64,000 nt of DNA. Source: Phlebiopsis flavidoalba. Its lineage: Eukaryota > Basidiomycota > Agaricomycetes > Polyporales > Phanerochaetaceae. A model generated the notes under the pieces. That model saw nothing but the letters and a program-made list of their open reading frames with translations, ran no database searches and had not been told where the DNA came from. Position numbers and translations under genes: made by a program. How positions within the stretch are numbered: the first letter of the stretch is position 1; the number at the start of each line of letters is the position of its first letter. Positions 36,721 to 48,236 of the stretch are shown here, one piece after another. The stretch lies in contig JAOCPU010000037.1 of assembly GCA_035772785.1 (NCBI GenBank), forward strand, positions 124,001-188,000, written 5' to 3'.

Positions 36721-36860
36721 TAATAAGATATATGCTGAAATTCAATCTTTGTTAGCTATATAAATAGGCTACTAAATATATGGGATAAAAGACACAAACA
36801 TATCATTGTAAAATATAGAAAATAACAAATAAAGTTTTGTTTTTAGTTTTTCTTATTCTG
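36721..36860 (+). repeat. Displaced internal MITE segment
   Basis: Immediately after copy 9, the sequence ctttgttagctatataaat... through acaaataaagttttgttttt corresponds to the internal MITE block that is missing from copy 9. It therefore looks like a rearranged piece of the same or a second copy. Confidence 0.6.
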
Positions 36861-36869
36861 AAAGATTTG

Positions 36870-37690
36870 GCTGTATAGTCAATTATCAGCCACTGAAACA
36901 TCCAAATCTGAGACTTATGCTGTTGGTCATATAGGTGTCTAGTCACAAATTCTTTGGTATATAGATTCATATGTATATTCAGTACTATAGCAAATATATC
37001 AGGTCTGAATGAAGGAAGGAAAAGTCTGGCTTTTGTTCATATCTTTCAATGAAGGATATGAACAGAAGCCATACCACCCAATGAAATACCTGTTTATAGA
37101 GAGTAGATTATGGGAAAATGTGGCTTGGCCATCTCAATAAAATCAATGCTCATTGTCTCTCTTCATTGCCATCCTCACACTCCTCGTTCTCCTTATTATC
37201 TTCCCTGCTGACATCATTTTATTTGTTTTCAAAGCTCAATGTTTGAAATTTTTGGCTTGTGGAATAATCTTGTGCAGCTATTCACAAAGTGTTCGCTTTA
37301 GCCCAGCCTACCTTTTGCTTTGCCTGCTTTGCCAATCTATGCTTCTTGTTGCAAATTTTGAAACGCACTCATGGAGTTGCCGACCTCATTTTGCATCCAA
37401 CCACGTGCTCAAAGGTGATCGTGAGATTTGTGTGATCCTCGGAGAGTCCCGTGAGCCGAGCCTGATAGTCATGTAGACTTGTGAGTTAGGTTTGATGCTC
37501 AAAGTCTCTCGTAAATTAGGTTTGATGCTCAAAGCATCTCGTGAGATAATCAAAGATGCTCAAGGTAGCTCATGGCCTAAATCTATGCACTCAGGCTGCC
37601 TCGTGAAATATTAGTCATAATGATATCCTCAAGGTCACGCAATGGAAGCTACTTCACTGCAACATCCATCATGGTTGTCGTATTGTAGTA
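36870..37690. other. No supported gene; short imperfect repeats
   Basis: Around 37430-37600 the phrase gatgctcaaag plus tctcgtgag/tctcgtaaa recurs three to four times, giving an imperfect tandem structure. The plus-strand frame at 37153-37476 is hydrophobic but has no family signature. Confidence 0.4.
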
Positions 37691-37696
37691 GCAAAC

Positions 37697-40600
37697 ATGC
37701 GGACATTGTGCACAACGCCGCAGTCTCTCTCCTTCAGTTCAGACTCTTGCTCTGACTTCCGTGTGTTATGCAGCACCTATTCCGCTTCGCCTGTAAGTCT
37801 CAGTTTGTCCACCGTAATACATACTCAGCTTAAGCATATCTCTCCAATAGAAACCTGCACTTCAGTCATGCCGCATGGGATTCACAGAAATCACACCGAC
37901 AAATGGTGCCAACACTGTGAGATGTTTTGGGGCCTCAAGGGGCTCTTTTGCAGCATGAAGCTGCGTACAAATGGGGCAAAGAGCGGCAAAAGCCAGGACG
38001 GAGAAGTCGCCAAGCTCATGGAGCAGAGAGGACTGACAGCAGAAGCGGGGTAGCAGAAGTAATTGAATTAATTTGAGAAGAAGGAAACTCATGAGAAACT
38101 AGCCCAAGTGTGAAAGAACCCACTCTCGCAGTCGCAGTCTGGGTCGTCTCACATCGAAGGTAAGTTATTGGGTTCCATCCCATATCAAGCTGTGAGACTA
38201 ATGCTTTATCCTTCTATAGATGAGGCTGGTCAGTGTAGCCCACCTCTGAGCAAGCAGCAATTCTCTGAGAGAGCTGCTACTGGTAAGTTTCATGTGTATT
38301 CTATATGTTGAGCTAAACTATAATCCATGTAAATGTGCTGGGATCACTTGCGCTTGAGGGGATTGCAGAAGAGCCGCCTTCTGGCTTCGAAGAAGTTTGT
38401 GCATGCTCCAGAGGAGCCAGATGCATTTGACCCGTACAGAGGAGCAGGACATTGGCGCAAACTCCGCTGATACACAAGCCCCAGAACCCCAGAGCCCAGC
38501 AACCTCCGGGCCCTCCCACAATGACATCAAGATCGAGTATCATCCAAACAGCGGATGCGCGCAGAGAAGGAGAAAATTTATCCCTTCGACAAATATCACC
38601 TTGAATGCCTAGCTGCTGAGCTTCTAGACCCAAATCCATGGCATCCATTTGCCTTTCACGACGACTTTGAGTGCTTTGCTAAAGCAGTACACCACTTGGG
38701 CATGAAGGAAAAGCAAATCTGCTCGCTACTCAAGGTTGTTGTCTTATGTATCCAGTCCAGTGAGGCTGACTTTTTGCTGAACAGCTACGCCAAATGTCAA
38801 GCAACCTGGGAGTTGAGAAAAAATACCTAAAATGGGGGTTCCGCGCCTATGTCCGGCTCCACCCCAGACTCCACCTCTCTGCCCCCTGCTGTTCGAACCC
38901 CGTCCTGTCCTAGTTATCGCCCGTTGTCTGCCTTTTGATGCGGAATGTCCACCCCCATGCGTGACAGACCTGCCATGACATGATATATCTCTGCGCCAGC
39001 ATCGGTGTTATCCGCGTCAACCAATATCCAGCTCACTGAGCTCATCACTGAGCATGAGCACAAAGGAAGCTATTGAGGACTATAAGATATATTTGATTTA
39101 ACTTATAGGAAGCTCAATGAGTATCAAAAATATGTTTTAAGCAGGCAGGCTGCATATGATCAGCTGTAGGGTCTAAGAAAGTCCAAAGCGGTCATCTCAT
39201 GATGATATTCACAAAATAAAAGACTTGTTTAACTTGAGAATTGACTACAATATTTATTATACATGTCCAGAATATCTAAGAGGTGGGGTTTGTCACAAAC
39301 AAGGATGTAAACCATGGCGCGCAGAAACTGGACAACAATGCGGATAGTCACATAGCATGATTGGTGTGATGTGGGCGCTTGCTATGTCACGGACGCTTTG
39401 GGGCGGACAACCGGACAGCCAAACAGCCAGAGGGCTGGAGGGGCAGAATCCCCATTTTTTGTATGCTTTCGGGAGTTGATAAGGCTATGCTATCTAGAGA
39501 TATGCTGAGTCGCAATTGCATTGCAATATTTTGTTTCAACAACATTGTTTTATATATTGTAGTTTGTTAAATGAGAAATCACCATTCTATATACCTACGT
39601 GAAAACCAAATGTTTGAAGTTTGGGCTCACAATATACAAACATTAATCACACAGCAACTCAAAAACCAAACTTCATTCAATATCTTCAGCTCAATGCATG
39701 TTGTATGTCCAAATGGGACGAGAATCATCAAGCGTGGGAGCAATTCTGGAGAGCAGAACCACACTCAAGGTAGTTATATATGAGATGTTCAGGTGATAAT
39801 CGACCTTGTATTAATTACATCAAGACTAAAATGCAATCATATTGCAGTCTGAAATCCCGGAAGGTGAGATTCCACTGGGAATTTAGATCTATGCTGATAA
39901 AAGTAAATTATCCACCTTCGGCACTCAACAAGGCTATCCCATGGTTATTATGCGCATCACAAATGTCGAGGCTGCCCAGCAGCATGGTTCTGACTTTGGT
40001 AGTGGGCATGTCATTGGTTTCCCTACCAAAGGTTTGTAGTGTTGAGTCCTGGATATGTATCTTTGATAGCTAACAAAATGTTTTTGATAGGTGAAAGAGA
40101 AGTCAGAAGATAGTGGAAAACCCACATTTATCAACTTCAAGCATAGGATGTGGCATATAGCAATGATGAAGATGCTGGGTCACTTCAGGGGACTGAGAAA
40201 ATATGGGCTGGCAGTTTGCTGCGGTGATCAAGTCACACGCAAATTCTTCCCATTTTTTGACATTCTTGCAAGGGATTATGAGAGTAGTGAGTCTGCAGTA
40301 TTTTTTTTTCTACTACAAAATGAGGCTCACACTTTTACAGATGCTTGATAGTACTGATCAGGGGCAACAACAGCCTCTATTCATACCTGTGTGCTTAATT
40401 CCGCAGAAAATTCTGTCCGATATCAAAGTGGGGCAGTCAGACGACATTGATCTATGAATGATTCAGAAGGAAAAAGAAGCTGTTCTAGCCCAGACAGTTT
40501 CTCAATGCGAAGAGGCCTGCAAAAAACTTGGTATCCGTTTCTATCTGGGTATGCAGTCATATTACTCAATGTCTATGACTACTAACTGAATTCTTGTTAG

Positions 40601-41690
40601 AATCTATTCTGGGACTTTGACAACACAGATCCACACAAAGTGGTTTCATTTGATCAGCTACATTGGTATCACAGCAGCTTATTTGGGCACCATCTCTAGG
40701 GTGAGTTATAAGCAGTAATCAACAAGCCCCCTCGTAAACGGCAGTACATGGTGAAAATCAATGACGGGTAATGTTCATTAGGCAATGGGAACTGTTACAT
40801 ACTCTAATGTTTACCAGAGTCAAATCAATGCCGCACTGAAGGCATGTCTATCACTTTGAAGACAGGGCTTTCAAGTACAACTTTATGGATAGCAGCAAGT
40901 ATAATGATCTGTCAAAAGTATGGCACTTCTACAAATCTAAGCGGGTATTCACTCATTTCTTTTGTGGCAAATACTTATATGCTAATCCTGGATTTTATCT
41001 TTGCATTGTACAATGCTTTGAAAGCGGCAGAGACTCCAAAAGGGTTTGCACTTTTTGAAGCTCATTCGGAAATATAGCGAGTGCAATACATACTCTTTCA
41101 TTTTTGAAGTTCACACAGAGTGGACCCTCAAGGAGTTTGAAGATGCAATACATCAATTTGGGGATTGTTACTTGATGTAAGTCAATTTGTTGGCCACAAT
41201 GCTACATACAATCCAGTGACGATAGGGGGGCAAACATTACAGGAGTACAAAACGTATAAGGATGACGACGGGGAATGCGCAAAGATTGGGACTTTCATTA
41301 AGGCACACCTCTTTGTTCACGCAATTCGTGACATATAAATGAAGGGAAACACTTCCAAATATTTTAACTACTAAACAATCGGAACATTTCCACAGACCTA
41401 TGAGGAAAAAGTATCTGGGGCACATGAACTTCAGGCTAGTTGATGAACAGGTACACTGTTTATTACCCAAGAATATGATTTGCGACCAACTATCACTGAT
41501 TCAATTCACTGTATAGCTTGCTTATTGGAATCACGTGGACTTGTGCGCAAATATGATTTGCAAACGAGTGGATATTTGGGACAAGTACCAATAGGATGAA
41601 GAAGATAAACGCAAAAAGAAAGATGCAAAGGCGGAGGCAAGGGCTGATCCTTTGAGAGCTGTAAAAGTAAAAAAAACTGGTCAAATTATT
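37697..41690 (+). pseudogene. Plavaka-type (KDZ/CACTA-like) transposase gene, near full length, interrupted
   Basis: Plus-strand blocks follow the order I know for basidiomycete Plavaka proteins. An N-terminal C2H2-like finger lies near 37910 (WCQHCEMFWGLKGL). A helical block lies at 38600-38830 (DPNPWHPFAFHDDFECFAKA, GMKEKQICSLLKV). The core at about 39890-40290 reads DKSKLSTFGTQQGYP and VIGFPTK, then a 59-bp intron, then FINFKHRMWH and CCGDQVTRKFFPFFDILARD. CLIPQKILSDIKV follows a second intron near 40290-40340. FWDFDNTDPHKVVSFDQLHW lies near 40610, FEVHTEWTLKEFEDAIHQFG near 41105-41165, and a basic tail to about 41670. Stops and frameshifts occur between blocks. A foreign piece splits the N-terminal part (38829-39458). 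No complete terminal repeats were found, and a MITE sits directly after the end. Confidence 0.7.
38829..39458. mobile_element. Possible short DNA element inside the Plavaka gene
   Basis: The left edge aaaatgggggttccgcgcc and the right edge ggcagaatccccatttttt form an imperfect inverted repeat of about 17 bases. The interval has no coding signal and separates two Plavaka coding blocks. I could not define a target duplication, so the boundaries are approximate. Confidence 0.35.
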
Positions 41691-41733
41691 TCTTTGTACG
41701 CATGCCATGTCCTTTGTGCTAATTGCCCTTCTA

Positions 41734-42643
41734 CAGTGACCAACAAAAATGTGTCCCACACTTGGATATTGAGCATCTAAAGAATATGTTGTAAGATATA
41801 GCGGGTGTATAGGAGCAACTTGCAGCGTTAAAAAATAACAATTTTTTTGTGAAATCTACAATAATAAACGTTATTTTGATATTTACACATATTCATATAT
41901 AGCAACTATGATGGTATAATGAACAAATACATTAAAACTGCACTAATGGAAGATTCCTTTATTACCCAGCCAAAGAAAAAATATATGCATTTTTGCACAC
42001 TATTGGTAAAATTGCTTGATTCATGAGTAATTGTATAAAAAGCAATGCATAGTATATATTTGATATCATTTGATAAATGAATGCTAATTCTTTTCTGTCA
42101 CAGCTATATATGAAATACTATTTAACCTATATCAGCTGTAAATGAAGTATGTGATAACATCTGATTTTTGTCAGCTATAGAAAAAGGGACATTGAATGTG
42201 TGAGAAAAAAGAAACAAGGTATACTATTGTAAAGTGTGGCAAGTTACAAATAAAAATCCCATTTCTATTTTGCTTGCCTTGCAATATTATTACTGGCATG
42301 TAATTATGTAGCTAGCTATGGTAAGCTGTAATACACCATATATATAGTATTGGGATAGTATCAAGGTTATATTTCAACATTGACTTTTTTCAAATGCAAA
42401 ACATTTTTCATTACTGTACAATAAAATGAATCTCTGATAAGAGCAGATTTTAGTACATCTGCTCATTTGTCCCAATGGCTTAAATTAAACACTGATGATA
42501 TATGTGTATATATCAAAAATAGCTCTTCATGCTATTCTATACAATCTTCATTATAGTTATGCAACAGCTCGCTTTATGGATATCTTGTTTCAAAGTTTTT
42601 TGAGTGCTCAAAATCCGGTGTGATACACTTTTGTCAGTCACTG
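41734..42643 (+). mobile_element. Tc1/mariner-type MITE, copy 10 (910 bp)
   Basis: The ends are CAGTGACCAACAAAAATGTG and ttttgtcagtcactg, with TA at 41732-41733 and 42644-42645. It matches 31807-32689 closely but carries many single- or few-base insertions (for example gtgtcccaca, cagattttagta, cattgacttttttc), making it the longest member. Confidence 0.9.
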
Positions 42644-42719
42644 TATATGCAACAAACAAATATATACCCAGTCTATTTCCTTGGTATTTGCTAAATAAGT
42701 GGAAATATAACAATGCAAT

Positions 42720-42835
42720 AAAATATTACATATCCATATTGTATATATGCAATCTACTGCTTATAGCTATTTTCTAGAGCTCAACAATTTATAAGCTGTT
42801 GTTTCTAATTGCCTAAAGCCCAGTCACTGGAAAAG
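42720..42835. repeat. Dispersed AT-rich repeat S, copy 2
   Basis: Homologous to 33300-33440. It ends cctaaagcccagtcactgg, again close to the MITE terminal motif. Both S copies sit within about 0.75 kb of a right MITE end of the same subfamily. Confidence 0.45.
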
Positions 42836-42839
42836 CCCG

Positions 42840-43320
42840 CCGTGCTTTGGGGCAGGCAACACTAGGCAGTCGGCACACTCGTCGCGCAACAGAATTGGTA
42901 CGAGCTCTGTTTGTGCGACGGTCTCGAGAGCAAGTACAGGAAAGAACTAAAGAGAAACCGACCAAAAAACAAGGTTCGCACAAGATTCATGTCCAATTAC
43001 ATAAGCGTTCCGAATCTGGTTGTGACCCAGTCGGGTTTTACAGTCACATTGTTTTGTCTACACGAGCGGGTATAATCTATGGTAAATGTCTATATATTAC
43101 TGTGTCCATCTGACATTGTACTGATTTGAACTGCTTGATCTTTTAAACTTTTTTTGAATCTCAGTTATATAAGTGCAACTGTTTTAGTGTTATAATGAGC
43201 AATAAAATACATTGATGGTGCTAATAGGTAATTACACCGGTGCAGGCAGCAAATTATAGCGCACACAATGGTCCTCTGCATATAAAATAGCAATGTTTTA
43301 CAGACTTTTTGTAACAGTGC
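42840..43320. other. Boundary interval between repeat-rich and gene-rich halves
   Basis: Composition changes here from AT-rich to GC-rich. Bases 42840-43080 are already balanced but have no recognisable gene. Bases 43100-43260 are the last AT-rich stretch and are the 3' flank of the CCCH gene. Confidence 0.5.
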
Positions 43321-43321
43321 A

Positions 43322-45660
43322 TTACCCATCAAAGCTAAACAGATCATCATCATCTCCAGTCGGAGGACCGGTCCACTCAAGGGACTACTTAGAGATCCCT
43401 GGGCATTTTGCCATCCCAGTCCACTTGTGTTTCGTGATGGAGTGCTGACAGGCGCACCTGCTCCTGAGAAATGTTCAGCATCTACAACAAAAACTTTAAG
43501 GGGCATTGAATGCGTACTTGACGCTGCAGCGTGAGTATGATAGGCGACGAGAGAACATGCTGTCGAGTCCGGTGATGGATTCGTAGGGACCTCGCCTGCT
43601 GGTGATGTGCTTACCCACTCGAGGGAAGTACTGGACAGCCCACCCGGTTTCCACAAGCCTGGTGACAGACCAACAGAGCGGCCGGGGCTGAAGGCCAGAG
43701 TGGAGGAGGGGGAAGCTAAAGCAGGGTGGTGGAGGGAGAGCGTGTATCTGGAGTATCCCGCCGCGATGATCCCCTGAGGGAAGGCTCACCTGGGCCAGGC
43801 GCATGGGCTTGAAGCGCGCGTGTAGATGGCGATGAGGGCCGTTCGGTCAAGCTATCGCCTCCCCGTTGAAACCATCCTGGGAGCTTTGGTATCGGTCGAC
43901 CTGAGGGCTGTCGTTGCGCCTGAGCAAGATAGAGCTCAGATGTACGTCCATCAAAAGTGTTCCTGCTGCAAAAGCATTCATGCGGGGAGGAGACATAGCA
44001 AGGTTGTCAAGCTTTGTGTAGCCTTGTATGTGGTGGGAACGAGGATATTGCGGAGGGTGGACCATGCAAAGGGGACAATTCCTGCCGTAAAGTGATGGAC
44101 GTTGAGCAGCTTTGGTGGTCATGTAATGGTTAAGACCGGGAAGGTAACGCCGCGGAGGCAGGTTGGTTGGCGGTTGGATGGAGCCAGTGCATCAATCGCT
44201 CCGCCTTCCCACCCACCGAACCAGAATTACTTTGGAAGGAGCTTGGTGTCCCCATTGCCGAGTCCTCCACCGGCAATGCCATTCAGATTTGAGTCGTTTG
44301 CCTGATGCTGGTTCACCACTATCCGTCCAAATGGATCTGATCTCTTGCAATAGCGACGGTGCCGGTACGGAACGAGAGTGGCGATGATGCGCACACCGTC
44401 GAGACAGGAGCACGTCTTTGATGCCTATTACTATCTCCTTCATTCGGATGCACAGAAGGGGCGGGCAGAGTTGGTGCGAGAAAAGAGCGTCGTGAACCGC
44501 TGAAATACAGGGTACTTTCCGGCGTCAAGAGGTCGCGTGAGTGACTCCGCCCAGGCCCGGTATGAGCACTCTTACTCTAGCTCTCCATCTTCTACTACAA
44601 CTCTCGTCTTGCAGCGAATATACGCCGTTGTTACCTCGCCCTCCCTGAAGAGTAGCCTTGCGTGTCTGCGGCAACCCAGTTCATAGCGCCAAGAGACGCT
44701 GACAAGGGGGGGGGGTCACGACGCACTGGGTGGGGGTGTGTGAACGTCTGTCTTAAAGTCGGTGGGCCGTTGTTGGCTGTGCGTCATGAAGATAGACTGC
44801 GTGCCTGGAGCAGAAAAAGGAGAAGACGACAGACCGAACCGCGGTGGGAGACGTCCCGGGGAGGTAGAATCCATTGCGCAGGATGGTTGCGGTCTAGTGT
44901 CAGGTGAACGCGTGGCGCCAACCGCATCGGTTTTCGTAGCGATTGCATTGGTTTCGCGGTGACACAGGCGATCGGTATGATGCTTGCGAGCTGGCTTCAT
45001 CCACTGTCTCCACCGGAACAGAGTTCGTCATCCAAGGACACGCCCAGGAGTGGGTGGACCATTGCTAGTCGCGGGGTTTTTTGCCATGAGTATGGGGCAA
45101 TAGGAAGTTGGTTGCTCTCGTCAGGAAGACCAAACGACGCAGAAAGATCAGTGGATTGTACGGGAGGGGCAGGGGCGGAAGGGGACGGGTTCGCCTTTTA
45201 GCGGCATTGGTATACCACTGCGGGACGACGATAGAGAGCGAGTAGGTGCCGTGGAGCCGGAGAGAGTAGATTGCCTGCGGGGAGGAGGGGAGCCACACAT
45301 TATGGGATCCATTGACCGGAGCCTCTTATTGGGAGCGACCAGACCTGTGACCGTCTCTGCAGAGTTCGTCGCGCTGGCTGCAGCCTGCGCAGCCTTCTTT
45401 TATTCTTTCTATCCATCGACATACTCTGCCCCGGAAGTATGTGCGCCAGTGCAACACTTGTGCCCGAACTTGCAATTTTCCCTTGATGAACCATGCGCAG
45501 GACTTCCTTTTGCTGACCCGGTTCGAGGATAGTGTGCGAGAAGGGGCAAGGACGAGCCTGCCGTGCACGATCCGACTTTGAAAAACTTGCATGGAACATG
45601 CGACAGATCTTTCGCTTGAGTAGCGCAACGATCAAGTTGAGTTTTGTCTCTAGACTATAC
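43322..45660 (-). CDS. CCCH-type zinc-finger protein (frameshifted in this sequence)
   Basis: The minus strand carries two tandem CCCH fingers near 45430-45610. The first reads HVPCKFFKVGSCTAGSS and continues in the next frame as CPFSHT. The second needs three frame corrections to read as Cys-x8-Cys-x5-Cys-x3-His (pieces CAWFIKG, CKFGHK and ALAH, then HILPGQSMSMDRKNK). This arrangement is that of a fungal family of CCCH proteins thought to bind RNA and act in mRNA turnover or regulation. The rest is a long Ser/Pro-rich, low-complexity region with no other domain. The C-terminus is probably the acidic/aromatic GPPTGDDDDLFSFDG followed by TAA at 43322-43324. Extra single bases inside the fingers lengthen short runs, which suggests sequencing error. 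The N-terminus and the first exon, possibly up to about 45950, are uncertain. It is divergent from the MAP kinase gene. Confidence 0.72.
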
Positions 45661-45664
45661 AGCA

Positions 45665-46093
45665 TAACATACTTTCGATGATCCTTTTGCTCTTCGAAGA
45701 CCTGTCCTTCTCTCGGTCAAGATCCTCAGAACAGATCCTGCGAATCATCTTCCTTGTGCGGGCGGTGTCTGGTTTGTCACAGATTATTAATGCGATGATG
45801 GAGAGCGGGCGAGTTGGTAGTTGTTGAGGGTAAGTGTTCGATAACGTCCACAGCGATACAATGCTGCCCCGTTGTAGAAATATTGTGACGGAGAGGGGCA
45901 GGCGGGAGGATACTGTGCTATTTGGGCAGTTAGAAACTGCTGCATGCAAACCAATTATTTATGTCCAGGTATAGACCCGTATCGCTGTGAGTAACGCAAG
46001 CGCCCGCTTCACAATAGGCGAACATCGTGCAGCCATCCTGCCTTAAACTGCTTCCCAATCCTCCTTATCCCTCCTTACATTCATCACATAGTG
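45665..46093. promoter_or_regulatory. Divergent intergenic region, CCCH gene / MAP kinase
   Basis: About 430 bases lie between the CCCH coding region (leftward) and the kinase start (rightward). The kinase-proximal part, just before the ATG at 46094, is pyrimidine-rich (cctccttatccctccttac), as is common in fungal promoters. No TATA box was recognised. Confidence 0.35.
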
Positions 46094-47771
46094 ATGTCGC
46101 TGACGAAAGAATCGGGTGCGAGCTCTTGTTGTTGTAGTAGTACCTACAAGGTGCATGTAGATGTCATGGTGAAGGTGCTTACGGTATTGTTTGGGTACAG
46201 TCGCTCGAGCTCATCTGTCTACAAGATATCGAAACGATTCCTGCCAAACCAGCTCGGCTCATCCACATACCCATCTACAGCGCACAAGGTCACGCCATAA
46301 AACGAATAACCCCATTCGATGAGAACATACAAGTTTAGCTCGTGCGAACCCTGCGCGATTTGATCAAATTACTTCGTCATTTTTTCACACATGAGAACAT
46401 TCATAGTCAATACTTCTTAGAACATCCTGCGAACCCACCGTCCCTCGACGACTTTCAAGGAGGTATATCTCGTTCAAGAGCCTGATGGAAACAGATCTTC
46501 ATCGTGTCATTCGCACCCAAGAATGAGTGATGACCACTGTCAATATTTATTTATCAGGTATGTCGTAGAGTTCAGTCCCGCTAAACACGATCACCACTAT
46601 ATCGCATAATGCGTTGTTCCCAAGGTATGAATGCTGAAAGCCCCCCTGATTTAGACTTTGAGAGCACTGAAAGCCCTGCACTCTGCTGATGTCTTACATC
46701 GAGATTTGAAACCGTCAAAATCTATTGCTCAATGCAAACTGTGATTTGAAGGTGAGCACATCTTGAACACAGTGTCCGCACAGTCCTCATTTCCGACACT
46801 GTATCCTTCTCGCCAATCGACTGAAAACACCATCCACTGTCGACTGTTTCAGCTGTGTGACATTTGGTCTCGCTCGATCAGCACGACCTCCCCCTAATTT
46901 CGCCAATGATAGCAGCACGTTCATGACCGAATATGTGGGCGACGCGGTGAAGCATATACCCGACGAGACCACTTGCTTCGTCTCATTGCCATATGAATAG
47001 ATGGTACCGCGCACCAGAGGTCATGCTCACTTTTCAAGGACTTCGTACACACGTGCCATAGATATCTGGAGCGTCGGCTGCGTACTCGCCGCAGAATGCT
47101 CAGCGGCAAACCATTGTTCCTCAGGAAGAGACGTGTATAGTAGGCCCAAATCACATACACCGAATGTGCACAATCTGACGCTACTGTGTAGATCATCACC
47201 AGCTTTCAATCCTATGGATGTCCTTGGGACGCCTTCGATTGATGACTTTATTATGCGATCACCCTCCCAGCGGTCCAGAGGAGTATTAATCGAGCGAGCG
47301 CTTCCGTTTAGAAAGAAGAAACCTTTCAACACGTTGTTCCCGGGCGCGAATCCTCTGGTGGGCTAATTTCTACAGTCTTAACTCTGAACCGTTTCACGAG
47401 ACGGCGAGTCTCCTCTCCATAGGCCCTGGATCTCATAGGAACAAATGCTTGACTTCAGTCCGAAGCGTCGGATCGACGTCGATGAGGCATTGAAACATCC
47501 CTATCTAAAGTACGTAGGGCCGCACGCTAGGACGTTCACTCTCCGCTTACCGAGGTCATCAGTCGTATCATGATAAGAAAAACAAATACCTCAAGATGAG
47601 CCTACGGCTGAGCCCTCTGGATCCCACCTTTTTTGACTTTGACTACGGAACGCCGCTTGGTAAGGATGAACTGAAAGGTGGGCCAGAACTTACCATGACG
47701 GCGATCAGCGCGCTTACTCGGTCCCAGCGCTGATATACGAGGAGGTCACTCGACCAAATGCGCAAGCATAA
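46094..47771 (+). CDS. MAP kinase, Fus3/Kss1 (pheromone/filamentation) class
   Basis: Kinase motifs appear in order across several exons. TYKVHVDV and a glycine loop lie near 46150-46185, with KRITPFDE after an intron-like stretch. METDLHRVIRTQE is spread over two frames near 46487-46525. HSADVLHRDLKPS lies at 46679-46717. DFGLARS lies near 46865. The activation-loop TEY is at 46926-46934, WYRAPEVMLTF follows a 54-bp intron ending gaatag, and AIDIWSVGCVLA and VLGTPSIDDF come next. ALPFRKKKPFNTLFPGA lies near 47300-47350. LDPTFFDFDYGTPLGKDELK and, after a last intron, LIYEEVTRPNAQA end at TAA 47769-47771. TEY together with DLHRVIRTQELSDDHCQYF places it with Fus3/Kss1/Pmk1 kinases and not with Slt2 or Hog1. 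It acts downstream of a MEK in mating and invasive growth. Single-base insertions break several exons. Confidence 0.88.
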
Positions 47772-48236
47772 CAACCGAAACGTGGGGATACGAGTGTTAA
47801 TGCAGATACCCGTGCTCGGACACATATTTACAGTCTAACACGTCCGCCTTTGGCAACAATTGGGGCGCGTAACACGCTGTACGATCTAGCTATACCTTAG
47901 TACGCTGAACATAATACGATAATAGTTTGTCGAGGGAGTGTGATTATTGCGGCGTTGGAGAGGAGAAAGAGCGGCCGCCAGCGCCGTTGTGTGGGTCGTT
48001 CTCGCGAGGACCTCGCCCTGTGAGCTGTCGGCCGAAGGCGCGCCTATGAGCACGTGAAAACGTCTTGCCCGGACACGGAGACGTCCCAAGAATCCCCCCG
48101 CACCGTGCCACCGTGCTCAGACGGGAGCCGACTCATTCATGATCTGCTTCCGTTGCGTATTTACCCCACAACCCCTGCGAATACATGCCCCTCGTCCACT
48201 GCCGTTCTCCTCGCCACCATCCACAACGCTGAACCC
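47772..48236. promoter_or_regulatory. Intergenic region upstream of PDK gene
   Basis: This 465-base interval contains a palindromic CACGTG (E-box) at 48053-48058 and a GC-rich block with gcggccgc near 47970. No TATA box is apparent. Both the kinase terminator and the PDK promoter should lie here. Confidence 0.35.

Noticed and set aside
38885..38900. B-box-like gttcgaacccc suggesting a tRNA gene or tRNA-derived SINE
   Set aside because: No A box at the proper distance and no cloverleaf that I could fold around it.
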